From: Aquicoccus porphyridii
GTDB taxonomy: Bacteria > Pseudomonadota > Alphaproteobacteria > Rhodobacterales > Rhodobacteraceae
Assembly (NCBI RefSeq): GCF_008369105.1
Contig: NZ_VINQ01000003.1
Location: 147,001 to 211,000, forward strand
Direction: 5' to 3'
DNA: 64,000 nt
The position numbers were made by a program, and so were the translations under genes. The notes under the pieces were generated by a model. The model was not told the origin of the DNA. It saw nothing but the letters and a program-made list of their open reading frames with translations, and did no database searches. Of this stretch, positions 49,411 to 59,101 are shown piece after piece. Numbering within the stretch: the stretch's first letter is position 1; each line of letters opens with the position of its first letter.

Positions 49411-51600
49411 ATGAGCCTGGCAAACAAACTCGCCGAGGAACGGCGTCTCAGGCTGGCTGCCGAGCGGTTACTGGAACAAAAGCAAGCCGAATTGTTTGCG
49501 GCCAACCGCAAGCTTGGCCTTCATGCCCGCAAACTTTCGGATGAGATCGTCGAAACGCGCGCCGAGGTCAAAACCGTGCGTGACGAGAACCAGCGCGTCA
49601 AATCCGACCTGACCGTCGCTCACCAGAAAGCCGAGATTGCCGAGCGTCGGCTTTGGCACTCGATCGAGACCATTCAGGACGGATTCGCCTTTTTCGACGT
49701 CGAAAGCCGCATGATCGCCGCCAACAAATCCTATCTCGCCGTGTTCGACGGGCTGGACGAGGCTGAACCGGGGGTGAGCTATGTCCGTATTCTGCAACTG
49801 ATCACGGAAGAGGGAATCGTCGATATCGGAGACAGAACCCCGGCCGATTGGCGGGCCATGATGATCAAACGCTGGCAATCGCCAGTGCCCGATCCCACGG
49901 TGATCCGGCTCTGGAATGGCCAATACATAAAATTGATCGACCAACGAGGTCATGGTGGTGACGTGGTCAGCCTTGCCCTCAACATTACGGAAACCGTTCG
50001 ATACGAAAAGGAACTCAAGAAAGCGCGCGAACGGGCCGAGGCGGCAAATCGGGCAAAATCTTCGTTCCTTGCGAATATGAGCCACGAAATCCGCACCCCT
50101 ATGAATGGAGTCGTCGGCATGGCGGAACTTCTTCGCGACACAACGCTCGACAAGGAACAAGAACTCTATGTCGATACGATCAAGAATTCGGCCGAGGCCC
50201 TTCTGGTCATAATTAACGACGTCTTGGATTACTCCAAGATAGAAGCCGAGAAACTGGTCCTGCATCCCGAACCGTTCGATCTCGAGCGCTGTATTCACGA
50301 AGTTGTCTTGCTTTTGCAACCGGTGGCCCGTGACAAGGAGATCGAGATTATTATCGAGTATGACTTGTTTCTCCCCACGGTATTCGTGGGCGACCCCGGC
50401 CGTATTCGGCAGGTCCTGACTAATCTTCTTGGCAATGCGGTCAAATTCACACCCGAAGGGCATGTGCTCGTACGCGTTGTGGGCATGCAGCAGGAAAATA
50501 GTCCTGAAACCCAGCTTCACATCACCGTCGAGGACACGGGTATCGGCATCGCCGCCGACAAGGTCGAGCATATCTTTGGTGAGTTCAATCAGGTCGAGGA
50601 CGAGCGCAATCGCCAGTTCGAGGGCACCGGTCTAGGCTTGGCCATCAGCGAAAAACTGATCCGGATGATGGGCGGCACAATCTGGGTGGATTCTGAAGAG
50701 GGCGGCGGGTCCTGCTTCGGTTTCAAACTGACGCTGGAGACAACAGACACAGGCTCTGAAGAACCCGCCAGCTTGCCGGGGCACCTGAAGAAAATCATGG
50801 TTATTGACGATCTGGATGTAAATCGCCTGATCCTGAGCAAGCAGATCGAGGCGCTCGGGCTGACGGCCCATTGTTTTGCCAATGGGGCACAGGCACTCGG
50901 GGCGCTCGACGATACCTATGATGCGATTGTGACCGATCACAATATGCCCAAGATGGACGGGCTCGAACTTGCCCGCCTGCTGAACGCAAGGCATTCGGAG
51001 CTGCCCATCATCCTCGCAAGTTCGGATCCGGGCGCTGCCGAGCAGGACCCGGCCTTCGCATTGATTCAAAGCGTGATGCCCAAACCCACGCCAAGGCGCG
51101 TGTTGCTTCACCACCTCGCCGCTCTGGGAACGGGAACCACCCAACCACGCTCAGCCAAGGCTCTCAAAGAGGTCGCAAAATCCCGCCCTATGCGCATTCT
51201 TGCCGCCGAGGACAACAAGACCAATCAACTCGTTTTCAGAAAGATGGTCAAAGCGCTCGACATCGATTTGAAGTTCGCAGGCAACGGAATGGAAGCCGTG
51301 AACCTCTATCAGGAGTATGCCCCTGATCTGGTATTCATGGACATCTCGATGCCCAAGATGGACGGAAAAGAGGCCACGGAAAAAATCCGCGCAATCGAAG
51401 GCCAAGGCGGGCCCCGTGTTCCCATCGTCGCCCTGACCGCCCATGCGATGGATGGCGACCGCGAAAGCATCCTGGCCGCCGGGCTTGATCACTACCTGAC
51501 CAAACCGCTGCGCAAGGTCGAGATCATTTCGATGATCAGCAGGTATCATCCGGACGGTGCGCGTGAAATTGCTTCGGAGGATGTTCAGACGATCGCCTGA
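49411..51600 (+). CDS. Cytoplasmic hybrid histidine kinase with two receiver domains
   Basis: 729-aa hybrid sensor kinase without transmembrane helices. Residues 1-80 are a charged coiled coil, about 83-195 a PAS-like domain ([20 protein letters not shown]), then HisKA with phospho-His225 ([15 protein letters not shown]), HATPase ([38 protein letters not shown]), a first receiver with Asp509 ([11 protein letters not shown]) and a second with Asp644 ([11 protein letters not shown]). It has no Hpt domain or output regulator of its own, so a separate phosphotransferase is expected. It is divergent from the macroglobulin/PBP1C pair with 141 bp between. Signal unknown; overlaps yaaA by 16 bp convergently. 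Confidence 0.92.
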   Translation: MSLANKLAEERRLRLAAERLLEQKQAELFAANRKLGLHARKLSDEIVETRAEVKTVRDENQRVKSDLTVAHQKAEIAERRLWHSIETIQDGFAFFDVESRMIAANKSYLAVFDGLDEAEPGVSYVRILQLITEEGIVDIGDRTPADWRAMMIKRWQSPVPDPTVIRLWNGQYIKLIDQRGHGGDVVSLALNITETVRYEKELKKARERAEAANRAKSSFLANMSHEIRTPMNGVVGMAELLRDTTLDKEQELYVDTIKNSAEALLVIINDVLDYSKIEAEKLVLHPEPFDLERCIHEVVLLLQPVARDKEIEIIIEYDLFLPTVFVGDPGRIRQVLTNLLGNAVKFTPEGHVLVRVVGMQQENSPETQLHITVEDTGIGIAADKVEHIFGEFNQVEDERNRQFEGTGLGLAISEKLIRMMGGTIWVDSEEGGGSCFGFKLTLETTDTGSEEPASLPGHLKKIMVIDDLDVNRLILSKQIEALGLTAHCFANGAQALGALDDTYDAIVTDHNMPKMDGLELARLLNARHSELPIILASSDPGAAEQDPAFALIQSVMPKPTPRRVLLHHLAALGTGTTQPRSAKALKEVAKSRPMRILAAEDNKTNQLVFRKMVKALDIDLKFAGNGMEAVNLYQEYAPDLVFMDISMPKMDGKEATEKIRAIEGQGGPRVPIVALTAHAMDGDRESILAAGLDHYLTKPLRKVEIISMISRYHPDGAREIASEDVQTIA

Positions 51601-52358
51601 GCGTTCTCATCGCGCAGGAAAACCCAACGATCCGCTTGCGACATATCAGCGTTGAAACGATACCCACCGGTATCGAAATCTTTCAAACCTTCAGGATCGA
51701 CCAGCCGGTTCTGTACGACGAAGCGCGCCATCGCGCCCCGCGCCTTCTTGGCGAAAAAGCTCACGATCTTGGGCGCCTCGGCTCGCATTTCCATGAAAAC
51801 GGGTTCGACCACCCTCAATTCGAGCGCGTTACGATCAACCGCACCAAAATATTCCTGGCTGGCACAGTTGACGAGTGTATTGCAGCCAATCTTGCGGGCC
51901 TGTTCGTTCAACGCCCGGGAAATCCGGTCTCCCCAGAATTCATAAAGCGTCTTGCCGCGCGGATTGGTGAGCTTGCTTCCCATTTCAAGTCGGTAGGGTT
52001 CGATCTCATCAGTTGGCCGCAACAGCCCATACAGGCCCGACAAGATGCGAAGGTGATCTGCGGCCCAGTCCATTTCATCGCGGTCCAGCGACGCAGCCTC
52101 CAGGCCGGCATAGGTGTCTCCATCGAACATCAACGCCGCCGGCCCGCGCACCATCGCCCCGAAATCGCGAAACCTGTCCCGATTAAGCAGGGCCAGCTTT
52201 TCGCTTATCCCCATAAGCTTTTGCAATTCATCCGGGTTCAGTTCACGCGCAATCGATGCCAGTTGCCCCGCCTCGTCTTGGAACACCGGCTCGGTTGGCT
52301 CGAACTTGGCAACCGGGTTTTCGTTCAGACGTTTGGCAGGAGATACGATAACAAGCAT
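51585..52358 (-). CDS. yaaA: Peroxide stress protein YaaA (DUF328)
   Basis: 257-aa protein of the YaaA family, which in E. coli lowers free iron during H2O2 stress and binds DNA. Family sequences: [13 protein letters not shown] at the start, [59 protein letters not shown]. Start at ATG 52358. It lies 35 bp downstream of the recQ stop on the same strand, so the two may share a transcript. Confidence 0.93.
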   Translation of the reverse strand: MLVIVSPAKRLNENPVAKFEPTEPVFQDEAGQLASIARELNPDELQKLMGISEKLALLNRDRFRDFGAMVRGPAALMFDGDTYAGLEAASLDRDEMDWAADHLRILSGLYGLLRPTDEIEPYRLEMGSKLTNPRGKTLYEFWGDRISRALNEQARKIGCNTLVNCASQEYFGAVDRNALELRVVEPVFMEMRAEAPKIVSFFAKKARGAMARFVVQNRLVDPEGLKDFDTGGYRFNADMSQADRWVFLRDENAQAIV

Positions 52359-52393
52359 GGTGATGTCCCAAATATTGGCTTCAAGATTGGGAC

Positions 52394-54433
52394 CTAGTCC
52401 GCCTCGCGAAGGATTTCCAGAAATGCCTCTCCAAATCGCTCGGTGCGTTTGGGCCCCAGGATTCTTTCGATCACTTGCACATCGGCAGAGCGCAGTTGAG
52501 CGACCCGCGCCAGAAGCGAGGCCGAACACGTCATCGGTTTTTCAATCCCATTATTTCCCCGAGCAAGTTCGTTTTGCACCTGCATCAAACGATCATAGAT
52601 TCGACCCGCATCACGTCCGGCAATCCCGCGTCGCACCGGGTGCACCTGGGAGACTTCGCCCTGGATGACCGACAGGAATGCATCGCCGTAACGTTCGAGC
52701 TTTTTTGCTCCGACTCCGCCGATCCGGACCATGTCATCCAATGTGGATGGGCGCGTTTCGGCCATTTCGATCAATGTGCGGTCATTGAAAATGATATAGG
52801 CGGGCACGCCTGCCGCCTCGGCCAATGCCCTGCGTTTCGCCTTGAGCGCAGAAAGCAGCGGGGCGTCTTCGTCCGAAACCAACGTCTTGACAGCAGGCCG
52901 ATCCGGGGATTTGCGAAGGCTGTCCTGCCTGAGCGTTATGCTCTCCTCACCGCGCAAGATTGGCACGGCCTTTTCGGTCAGTCGCAGCGCACCATAGCGC
53001 TCGGGGTCAGGGCGCAGGAGGTCATGGCCCAGCATCTGGCGAAAGATCGCCTGCCACTGAGCGCGCGAATATTCCGCCCCCACGCCGAAGGTTGGGAGGG
53101 CGTCATGGCCACGCTGGCTCACCTTGTCGGTGACATGCCCCAAAAGAACATCGACCAGATGGCCAGCACCAAAGCGTTCGTCCGTTCGCAGCACTGCGGA
53201 AAGTGCCTTGCGCACCGCTGTTGTCGCATCGAAGGTTTCAGCCGGGGTGTCACAGAGGTCACAATTCCCGCAGGCGGAGGCACTCTCGCCGAAATAGGAC
53301 AACAACGTCTTGCGGCGACACTCGATCGTTTCGGCAAGCCCGAGCAGGGCATTGAGACGGCCGTGATCGGCAGAACGGCGTTCCGGCGGGGCGAGACCTT
53401 CATCGATCTGCGTTCGCCTTAGGCGGATATCGTCAGGACCAAACAGAGTGAGTGTTTCCGCGGGCGCTCCATCGCGGCCGGCGCGGCCAATCTCCTGATA
53501 ATAGGCCTCGATCGACTTTGGCAGGTCGGCATGAGCGACCCAGCGAATATCGGGTTTGTCCACACCCATCCCGAAGGCAACGGTTGCCACGACGATAAGA
53601 CCATCCTCTCGGGCGAACCGTGTTTCGACGATGCGACGGCTCTCGGCCTCCATCCCGCCATGATAGTGGCAGGCATTATGACCAGCTTCGCGCAACGCCT
53701 GTGCCAGACCTTCGGTCTTGGCACGAGTGCCGCAATACACGATCCCAGATTGCCCTTTGCGTGAACCGGCGAATTCGAGAACCTGTCGCCGAGGCCCGTC
53801 CTTCGCAGCAAAAGCAAGGTGAATATTGGGACGGTCAAAGCCGTGCAGGAAGATCTCGGGGCTTTTGCCGCCGAACAACCGCTCCACGATCTCGTCACGG
53901 GTTTCGGCGTCGGCCGTTGCCGTGAACGCCGCCAGCGGCACGTTCAGCGCCTGCCGCAATTCTCCGATCCGAAGATAATCGGGGCGAAAATCATGGCCCC
54001 ACTGGCTCACGCAATGGGCCTCGTCAACGGCGATCATGCGCACGTCGATTCGTCGCAACATGCCAAGCGCAGATCCTGCGGCCAGCCTCTCGGGCGCGAT
54101 GTAAAGCAGTTTCAACTGATTGCTGTCCAATGCCTGCCAGACAGCATCGGTTTCCTCTTCGGTATTGCCGCTGGTCAAAGCTCCTGCCTCGACCCCGGCC
54201 TCACGCAAGGCGCGCACCTGATCTCGCATCAGGGCGATCAAGGGCGATATAACGACAGTGACCCCGTTGCGCATCAGCGCGGGCAATTGGAAACAAAGCG
54301 ATTTTCCGCCGCCCGTTGGCATGATGGCCAATACATCGCGACCAGCCGCAACCGCCTCGACGATCTCTTGCTGACCCGGCCGAAAGGAATCGAATCCGAA
54401 TACATCGCTCAGAAGCGTGGCAGCGCCTGACAT
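52394..54433 (-). CDS. recQ: ATP-dependent DNA helicase RecQ
   Basis: 3'-5' DNA helicase for recombination and fork repair. The protein is 679 aa, about 70 longer than E. coli RecQ. Walker A MPTGGGKSLCFQ, Walker B VDEAHC, motif VI QEIGRAGRDG, zinc-binding cysteines of the RQC region (ECRRKTLLSYFG; CGNCDLC), winged helix, then HRDC (AAGVPAYIIFNDRTL) and a further C-terminal helical repeat that looks like a second HRDC domain (residues about 600-679). ATG 54433 gives the standard N-terminus (LLSDVFGFDSFRPGQQEIV). Confidence 0.96.
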   Translation of the reverse strand: MSGAATLLSDVFGFDSFRPGQQEIVEAVAAGRDVLAIMPTGGGKSLCFQLPALMRNGVTVVISPLIALMRDQVRALREAGVEAGALTSGNTEEETDAVWQALDSNQLKLLYIAPERLAAGSALGMLRRIDVRMIAVDEAHCVSQWGHDFRPDYLRIGELRQALNVPLAAFTATADAETRDEIVERLFGGKSPEIFLHGFDRPNIHLAFAAKDGPRRQVLEFAGSRKGQSGIVYCGTRAKTEGLAQALREAGHNACHYHGGMEAESRRIVETRFAREDGLIVVATVAFGMGVDKPDIRWVAHADLPKSIEAYYQEIGRAGRDGAPAETLTLFGPDDIRLRRTQIDEGLAPPERRSADHGRLNALLGLAETIECRRKTLLSYFGESASACGNCDLCDTPAETFDATTAVRKALSAVLRTDERFGAGHLVDVLLGHVTDKVSQRGHDALPTFGVGAEYSRAQWQAIFRQMLGHDLLRPDPERYGALRLTEKAVPILRGEESITLRQDSLRKSPDRPAVKTLVSDEDAPLLSALKAKRRALAEAAGVPAYIIFNDRTLIEMAETRPSTLDDMVRIGGVGAKKLERYGDAFLSVIQGEVSQVHPVRRGIAGRDAGRIYDRLMQVQNELARGNNGIEKPMTCSASLLARVAQLRSADVQVIERILGPKRTERFGEAFLEILREAD

Positions 54434-54516
54434 GAAAAACCTGTTTTGATCTGACTGCTCTTGTCCGAAGCTTCACATTTCACGATGGAATGAACAAGAC
54501 CCGACCCGACACAGGC

Positions 54517-54801
54517 TCAGCGCAAGAGAAGCTCGGGCAGGATGAAATCGCGCAGGGATATGATGATGATGAACACGACCAGCGGCGCAAGGTCAAGCGG
54601 TCGTGTATCCGGCAGAATGCGCCGGATCGGGTCATAGATCGGCTCCAGCAGGCGGTTGAGGCCATGCCACACCTGGGCAACGAAAGGTTGATGCAGGTTG
54701 AGAACCTGAAAATTGATCAGCCAGCTCATGATGATGTGGGCAAGCAGAATGAAGAATGCCACGTTCAGAATCAACGCCAGCGGCCCATAGATCGCCATCA
54801 T
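54517..54801 (-). CDS. YggT-family membrane protein
   Basis: 94-aa integral membrane protein of the YggT family with two hydrophobic blocks (LALILNVAFFILLAHIIMSW; LAPLVVFIIIISLRDFILP) and the connecting sequence GLNRLLEPIYDPIRRILPDT, which is diagnostic. ATG 54801 preferred (AAGGG upstream), ATG 54798 possible. Family members have been linked to osmotic stress, cell division and plastid complex assembly; the role here is unknown. It lies 83 bp upstream of recQ on the same strand. Confidence 0.92.
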   Translation of the reverse strand: MMAIYGPLALILNVAFFILLAHIIMSWLINFQVLNLHQPFVAQVWHGLNRLLEPIYDPIRRILPDTRPLDLAPLVVFIIIISLRDFILPELLLR

Positions 54802-54959
54802 GCTGAGAAACCCTTGTATTGATTTGCGGTTGTGAAACTAGGGCACCCCCTGAGAGAGAACAAGGCCAAGACGAAAATTAACCGGATGTCAAGGTAAGGA
54901 ATACCTTGCCACGTTGCCGGTTTCACGGTCTAACTTCGCCTATCGAACGGGGGGCAGGC

Positions 54960-56348
54960 ATGGCCGAGATTTCAGCGCGCAGGCGCATCTGGGGGTGGTG
55001 GTTTTTCGATTGGGCCAGCCAGCCTTATCACACGCTGCTTGTCACATTCGTGTTCGGTCCGTTCTTTGCAGGGGTCGCCGCCGAGTTCTTTCTTGCCGAG
55101 GGCCTTAGCCCTCAGGCCGCTGGCGCGCGCGCGCAGAGCGTCTGGTCTCTTTGCCTGACGATCACCGGGCTGCTCATCGGCCTTGGCGCTCCGATCATGG
55201 GGGCCTTGGCCGATACCCAGGGTCGGCGCATGCCGTGGATCGTCGGGTTTTCGATCATGTATGTGGCCGGCTCTGCCGCCTTGTGGTGGACGATGCCGGA
55301 CGGGTCGAACATGTGGTGGATGCTGCTGGCATTCGGGTTCGGCTTTGTCGGTGCGGAATACGCCTTGATCTTCATCAATTCACAGCTTCCATCACTGGGT
55401 GACGAACAGCAGGTCGGCGAGATTTCCGGGTCGGGGTTTGCTTTTGGGTACCTCGGTGGGCTCGTCTCATTGGTCATCATGCTGCTGTTCTTTGTCGAGC
55501 AGGGCAGCGGAAAGACCCTGATCGGCCTTGATCCTGCCTTTGGCCTGATGAATGCCACCGACAAGGAGGGCACCCGGTTTGTCGGCCCTCTGACGGCGGT
55601 TTGGTATCTGGTGTTCATGATCCCCTATTTCCTGTGGGTCCGGGACGTGAGAACGCCCCGCATCGACGCCGGTTTTTCCGGCGCCATGAGGCTTTTGCGC
55701 AAGTCCGTTGCAAACCTGAAACATCGAACGAGTCTGCTGACCTACCTTGGGTCCTCGATGTTCTATCGTGATGCCTTGAACGGCCTTTACGGATTCGGCG
55801 GCGTTTATGCCAAGCTGGTGCTTAACTGGGAACTGACCATGATCGGGATTTTCGGGATCGTCGGCGTGATATCCGCGGCGGCGTTCAGTTGGCTTGGCGG
55901 CAAGCTCGACAAGCGCCTGGGGCCCAAGCCCGTGATCATCATGGCGATCTGGGCACTCATCATTGTCTGCACGGTCATTGTCGGCATGTCGCGAGATCAG
56001 ATATTCGGCATCCCCCTGCCCGAGGGTTCGACCCTTCCGGACATCGTCTTCTTTGGCTGCGGCGTGTTGATCGGCGGCATGGGCGGCACGTTGCAGGCGG
56101 CCTCTCGCACGCTCATGGCGCGCCATACCGACCCGATCGCACCGACCGAAAGTTTCGGGCTCTATGGCTTGTCGGGGCGGGCCACGGCATTCCTGGCCCC
56201 CGCGCTTATCGGTGTTGCCACGACGATCACCCAAAGCGCGCGGCTTGGCATTGCACCGGTCATCCTGCTGTTCCTGACCGGCCTGATCATGCTACGCTGG
56301 GTCAGCGCCAAGGGAGACAAGGAAACATGGTCCGTTTCGCCACACTGA
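54960..56348 (+). CDS. UMF1-type MFS transporter
   Basis: 462-aa membrane protein with about twelve helices, of the UMF1/Atg22-like branch of the MFS (WWFFDWASQPYHTLLVTFVF; GAPIMGALADTQGRR; NSQLPSLGDE; GSSMFYRDALNGLYGFGG). ATG 54960 is chosen with GGGGGGC upstream. The large cytoplasmic/periplasmic insert around residues 180-215 is usual for the branch. Substrate is not known in bacteria. Its end overlaps mepA by 22 bp, so the two are likely co-translated. Confidence 0.87.
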   Translation: MAEISARRRIWGWWFFDWASQPYHTLLVTFVFGPFFAGVAAEFFLAEGLSPQAAGARAQSVWSLCLTITGLLIGLGAPIMGALADTQGRRMPWIVGFSIMYVAGSAALWWTMPDGSNMWWMLLAFGFGFVGAEYALIFINSQLPSLGDEQQVGEISGSGFAFGYLGGLVSLVIMLLFFVEQGSGKTLIGLDPAFGLMNATDKEGTRFVGPLTAVWYLVFMIPYFLWVRDVRTPRIDAGFSGAMRLLRKSVANLKHRTSLLTYLGSSMFYRDALNGLYGFGGVYAKLVLNWELTMIGIFGIVGVISAAAFSWLGGKLDKRLGPKPVIIMAIWALIIVCTVIVGMSRDQIFGIPLPEGSTLPDIVFFGCGVLIGGMGGTLQAASRTLMARHTDPIAPTESFGLYGLSGRATAFLAPALIGVATTITQSARLGIAPVILLFLTGLIMLRWVSAKGDKETWSVSPH

Positions 56349-57193
56349 TGATTGGGTTGTTGCTCGGGCTGGCCATGCCGGTTGATGCGGCGGACCCGCT
56401 TGCCAAGCAGCTATTCGGGTCCAAGAGCGCACCGTCGCGGCAAAACCCGGCCGCTTTTGGGGGGTATTCCAAGGGCTGTCTGGCCGGTGGGGTGAAACTG
56501 CCCGAAACCGGAGCCACCTGGCAGGCGATGCGACTGTCGCGAAACCGCAATTGGGGCCACCCGGAAGCCATTGATTTCATAAAGGATCTGAGCCGCGCCG
56601 CAGCCCGTCAGCCAGGATGGAACGGGATCTATGTAGGAGATATCAGCCAACCACGCGGCGGGCCGATGCTGTCGGGGCATCGCAGTCACCAGATTGGTCT
56701 CGATGTCGATGTCTGGATGCTGCCTGCCCAACGGCTCAACCTCACGAGGGCGGCGCGCGAGAATCTCTCCTCGATCTCGATGCGGCGGGCGAAGGGGGCC
56801 TTTGTCAACCAGAACTGGACCCGTGCCCATCACGAGATCATCAAGGCCGCCGCATCCGACCGCCGCGTGGCGCGGATATTCGTGTTTCCCGGCGCCAAGG
56901 TGCAGATGTGCAAGGATGAGCGTGGCAATCGCGCATGGCTGCGCAAGGTGCGGCCCTGGTGGGGGCATCATTACCATTTCCACGTCCGGCTCGCCTGTCC
57001 CCGGGGCATGCGTCATTGCGCAGACCAGAACCCGCCGCCGCGCGGCGATGGATGCGCCGAAGCGCAGCAATGGGTGAACAACATCCTTAATCCGCCGCCG
57101 CCCGATCCGAACGCACCGAAACCGAGGAAACGGCGCGAGTATGTTCTCGCAGATCTGCCCAGGCAATGCGCTGGCGTTCTACAATCGCCATAG
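56327..57193 (+). CDS. mepA: Penicillin-insensitive murein endopeptidase MepA
   Basis: LAS-type zinc metallopeptidase that cuts D-alanyl-meso-diaminopimelyl cross-links in peptidoglycan. The protein is 288 aa. N-terminal signal peptide (FATLMIGLLLGLAMPVDAAD). Zinc ligands are in SGHRSHQIGLDVDVW and WWGHHYHFHVRLACP; further MepA marks are NWGHPEAIDFIKDLS and VFPGAKVQMCKD with paired cysteines. The start at 56327 has AAGGAAAC upstream and overlaps the end of the MFS gene. A proline-rich tail (PPPPDPNAPKPRKRRE) follows the catalytic domain. Confidence 0.94.
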   Translation: MVRFATLMIGLLLGLAMPVDAADPLAKQLFGSKSAPSRQNPAAFGGYSKGCLAGGVKLPETGATWQAMRLSRNRNWGHPEAIDFIKDLSRAAARQPGWNGIYVGDISQPRGGPMLSGHRSHQIGLDVDVWMLPAQRLNLTRAARENLSSISMRRAKGAFVNQNWTRAHHEIIKAAASDRRVARIFVFPGAKVQMCKDERGNRAWLRKVRPWWGHHYHFHVRLACPRGMRHCADQNPPPRGDGCAEAQQWVNNILNPPPPDPNAPKPRKRREYVLADLPRQCAGVLQSP

Positions 57194-58065
57194 GGGCGAT
57201 CCTTCCGGTCATTTTGACACTCACTGGATCGGCCGGTGAGCCGTTTCCGGAAACTTATATGGCCCGCTATACTTGGCAGGAGAGTACGTCGGAATTCGGT
57301 GGCTTTTCCGGTTTGGACATCGCGGCGAACGGACGCGATTTCGTGGCCGTGACGGATCGTGGCTTTCTTGCGCGCGGTGTCCTGATGCGAGACGACGAAC
57401 AGATCATTGGAGTCAAACTCGATCACTTTGCCGCCATCGAGCCGAGCCAGACCACCGAAAAGCTTGATAATGATGCCGAGGCCGTCGCGATCGGAGCCGA
57501 TGGCATCTATATATCGTATGAACAAGATCATCGCGTCATACATCTTGTGGGCACTGGTCCTGCCTTGCGCTCGCCCACCCATCCCGACTTTCGGCTTTTC
57601 CCCCGAAATGGCGGGATCGAGGCATTGGCCGTAGACGAAAAAGGGCTGCTTCATGCCCTTCCAGAGCGCTTTCGTCGCGGCGGGGCTTTTCCCGTCTACC
57701 GCCTTGACGGGTCGGAATGGTCCGTAATCACCACGCTGGACCCCGTTGGGGGCTTTGAGCCCGCTGGCGCGTCTTTTGGCCCGGATGGCGCGCTTTACGT
57801 TCTGGAGCGCGCCTTTACCGGCTATGGGTTCCGATCGCGCGTGCGGCGCGTGATCGAAACCGACCAGGGCTGGCGCGACGACGAGGTTTTCCGATCACCG
57901 ACCGGACGTCATGACAATCTCGAAGGCATTGCCGCTTGGCGCGATGAGGATGGGCATATCCGCCTGACGATGATTTCCGACGACAATTTCTTTTTCTTCC
58001 AGCGCACCGAGTTCGTGGAATACACAGTTCCGCCAGAGCTTGCCATTCGCCACCGAACCCCTTAA
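57166..58065 (+). CDS. Phytase/esterase-like secreted protein
   Basis: 299-aa exported protein with signal peptide (STIAIGAILPVILTLTGSAG). It matches the family called esterase-like activity of phytase: GGFSGLDIAANGRDFVAVTD, TEKLDNDAEAVAIGADGIYI, NGGIEALAVDEKG, ASFGPDGALYVLER, GRHDNLEGIAAWRD. Beta-propeller architecture is expected. The reaction is uncertain; phosphate-ester or other ester cleavage is only inferred from the family name. It overlaps mepA by 28 bp and is probably translated with it. Confidence 0.83.
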   Translation: MRWRSTIAIGAILPVILTLTGSAGEPFPETYMARYTWQESTSEFGGFSGLDIAANGRDFVAVTDRGFLARGVLMRDDEQIIGVKLDHFAAIEPSQTTEKLDNDAEAVAIGADGIYISYEQDHRVIHLVGTGPALRSPTHPDFRLFPRNGGIEALAVDEKGLLHALPERFRRGGAFPVYRLDGSEWSVITTLDPVGGFEPAGASFGPDGALYVLERAFTGYGFRSRVRRVIETDQGWRDDEVFRSPTGRHDNLEGIAAWRDEDGHIRLTMISDDNFFFFQRTEFVEYTVPPELAIRHRTP

Positions 58066-58131
58066 ATGCCACCTGTTCCCCGCGACGGGGACCATGTCGC
58101 CGCAACCATGTCAAAACGGGCTTAACCTGAT

Positions 58132-58770
58132 ATGAATCGCACGCACCTTCCCGGCATTCTTGCCATGGCCGCCATTGTCGTGGCTTCGAACATCCTCGTT
58201 CAGTTCCTCGTTCTCGACGGATTGCTGACCTGGGGCGCCTTTACCTATCCTCTCGCCTTTCTCGTCACCGACCTCATGAACCGGATCTATGGGCCGGGGC
58301 CCGCACGACGGGTGGTCCTTGCCGGGTTCGTGACCGGCGTGATCTGTTCGCTGATCGGATCGCAGATCATGTTGCAGGGGGACGGCTATGAATATGCCGC
58401 CGTGCCGCTGCGTATCGCGGTGGCGTCGGGCACCGCGTTCCTGATCGCGCAACTCACTGATGTCGCGGTGTTTAATCGCGTCCAGGGGCAATGGTGGCGG
58501 GCGCCTTTGGTGTCGACGCTGGTGGGGTCGGCGCTGGATACGGCCTTGTTCTTCAGCATTGCCTTCTCGGCGGCGGTCTCGTTTGGCGCGGTCGCCGATT
58601 CGGCCGTCAGCTGGGCCTGGGAGCCGGCGCCCTTCATGACGCTGGGCGCGGAGGCGCCGCTCTGGGTGTCGCTGGCCTTTGCCGACTGGCTGGTCAAGTT
58701 GGCCCTCGCGCTTATCGCGCTTGCCCCTTTTCGCATCATCGTCACACAAGTTTCACCCCGTATGTCGTGA
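58132..58770 (+). CDS. Queuosine precursor transporter (VUT/YhhQ family)
   Basis: 212-aa membrane protein with about six helices (LPGILAMAAIVVASNILVQF; GAFTYPLAFLVTDLMNRIYG; FFSIAFSAAVSFGAVADSAV). The LVTDLMNRIYGP segment is characteristic of the VUT/YhhQ family, which in E. coli takes up preQ0/preQ1 for queuosine synthesis. No good ribosome-binding site is seen before ATG 58132. I saw no preQ1 riboswitch in the 66-bp upstream gap. Confidence 0.88.
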   Translation: MNRTHLPGILAMAAIVVASNILVQFLVLDGLLTWGAFTYPLAFLVTDLMNRIYGPGPARRVVLAGFVTGVICSLIGSQIMLQGDGYEYAAVPLRIAVASGTAFLIAQLTDVAVFNRVQGQWWRAPLVSTLVGSALDTALFFSIAFSAAVSFGAVADSAVSWAWEPAPFMTLGAEAPLWVSLAFADWLVKLALALIALAPFRIIVTQVSPRMS

Positions 58771-58839
58771 TTTCATTTGACATATGCACAACCTATGGCA
58801 ATCTGAGGTTAACGGAAACCAAAGAAAGGAGGTGCTCTT

Positions 58840-58896
58840 GTGTCTATTGAGATCATGGAGAAAGGCTTTGGAACAGTTCGGGAGAGGATGACCTGA
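58840..58896 (+). CDS. 18-residue small ORF inside the candidate RNA
   Basis: GTG start at 58840, TGA at 58894-58896; peptide MSIEIMEKGFGTVRERMT. The ribosome-binding sequence AAAGGAGGTG at 58825-58834 is one of the strongest in the window, which is why I list such a short ORF. No poly-amino-acid run suggests attenuation of a particular biosynthetic operon. It could instead be a decoy whose translation opens or closes the surrounding stems. Confidence 0.4.
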   Translation: MSIEIMEKGFGTVRERMT

Positions 58897-58963
58897 GGCA
58901 GCCCTCGGGTCGTGATGACCCCGGATTGGTGTTCGCCTAACCTGAGCACCTCCTTAAATCTCG

Positions 58964-58997
58964 AAGGGCCGTTTCCGGTTTGGAAGCGGCCCTTTTC
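58964..58997 (+). terminator. Rho-independent terminator of the candidate RNA
   Basis: Thirteen-base-pair stem with one G-U pair, AAGGGCCGTTTCC (58964-58976) against 58982-58994, 5-nt loop, ending in TTTT. It could also end the transcript of the upstream queuosine-precursor transporter gene. Confidence 0.8.
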
Positions 58998-59042
58998 GAT
59001 TGCGCGCGGGGCGTTTACGTTCGGGCGCAACACCCCGAAATC

Positions 59043-59087
59043 GGGGGGGTGACATCCGGCTGACATCCGCGCACCCCCCGGCTGCCG
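59043..59087 (+). repeat. G-run plus 11-bp tandem units (copy C)
   Basis: G7 (59043-59049), unit TGACATCCGGC at 59050-59060, TGACATCCGCG at 59061-59071, a diverged third 11-mer at 59072-59082, then TGCCG. In this copy GGGGGGTG (59044-59051) and CACCCCCC (59072-59079) also form a perfect 8-bp inverted repeat. It ends 15 bp before the arfB start. Confidence 0.6.
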
Positions 59088-59101
59088 TCGGAATCGCCAG
59101 A

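Larger units (their letters stand above)
58812..58997 (+). ncRNA. Candidate small RNA with embedded SD/anti-SD stem
   Basis: A transcript is suggested by TTGACA at 58777-58782 (no good -10 found), dense secondary structure and a strong terminator at 58964-58996. AAGGAGGTGCTC (58826-58837) precedes an 18-codon ORF and is perfectly complementary over 12 nt to GAGCACCTCCTT (58944-58955). Between them are a 9-bp stem with one G-U pair (58890-58898 / 58903-58911) and GGTC/GACC (58908-58911 / 58917-58920). The 3' CACCTCC sequence mimics the 16S anti-SD. It may be a self-regulating mini-mRNA or an anti-SD-type sRNA. Not matched to a named family. Confidence 0.5.

Noticed and set aside
54881-54891. 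Single TGACATCCGG on the minus strand near UMF1
   Set aside because: Matches one unit of the 11-bp element but has no G-run directly before it and no second unit in register, so it was not counted as a fourth copy.
58066-58131. preQ1 riboswitch before the VUT transporter
   Set aside because: Context would suit one, but the 66-bp gap shows only a short CCCC/GGGG hairpin and none of the A-rich tail or pseudoknot features expected.
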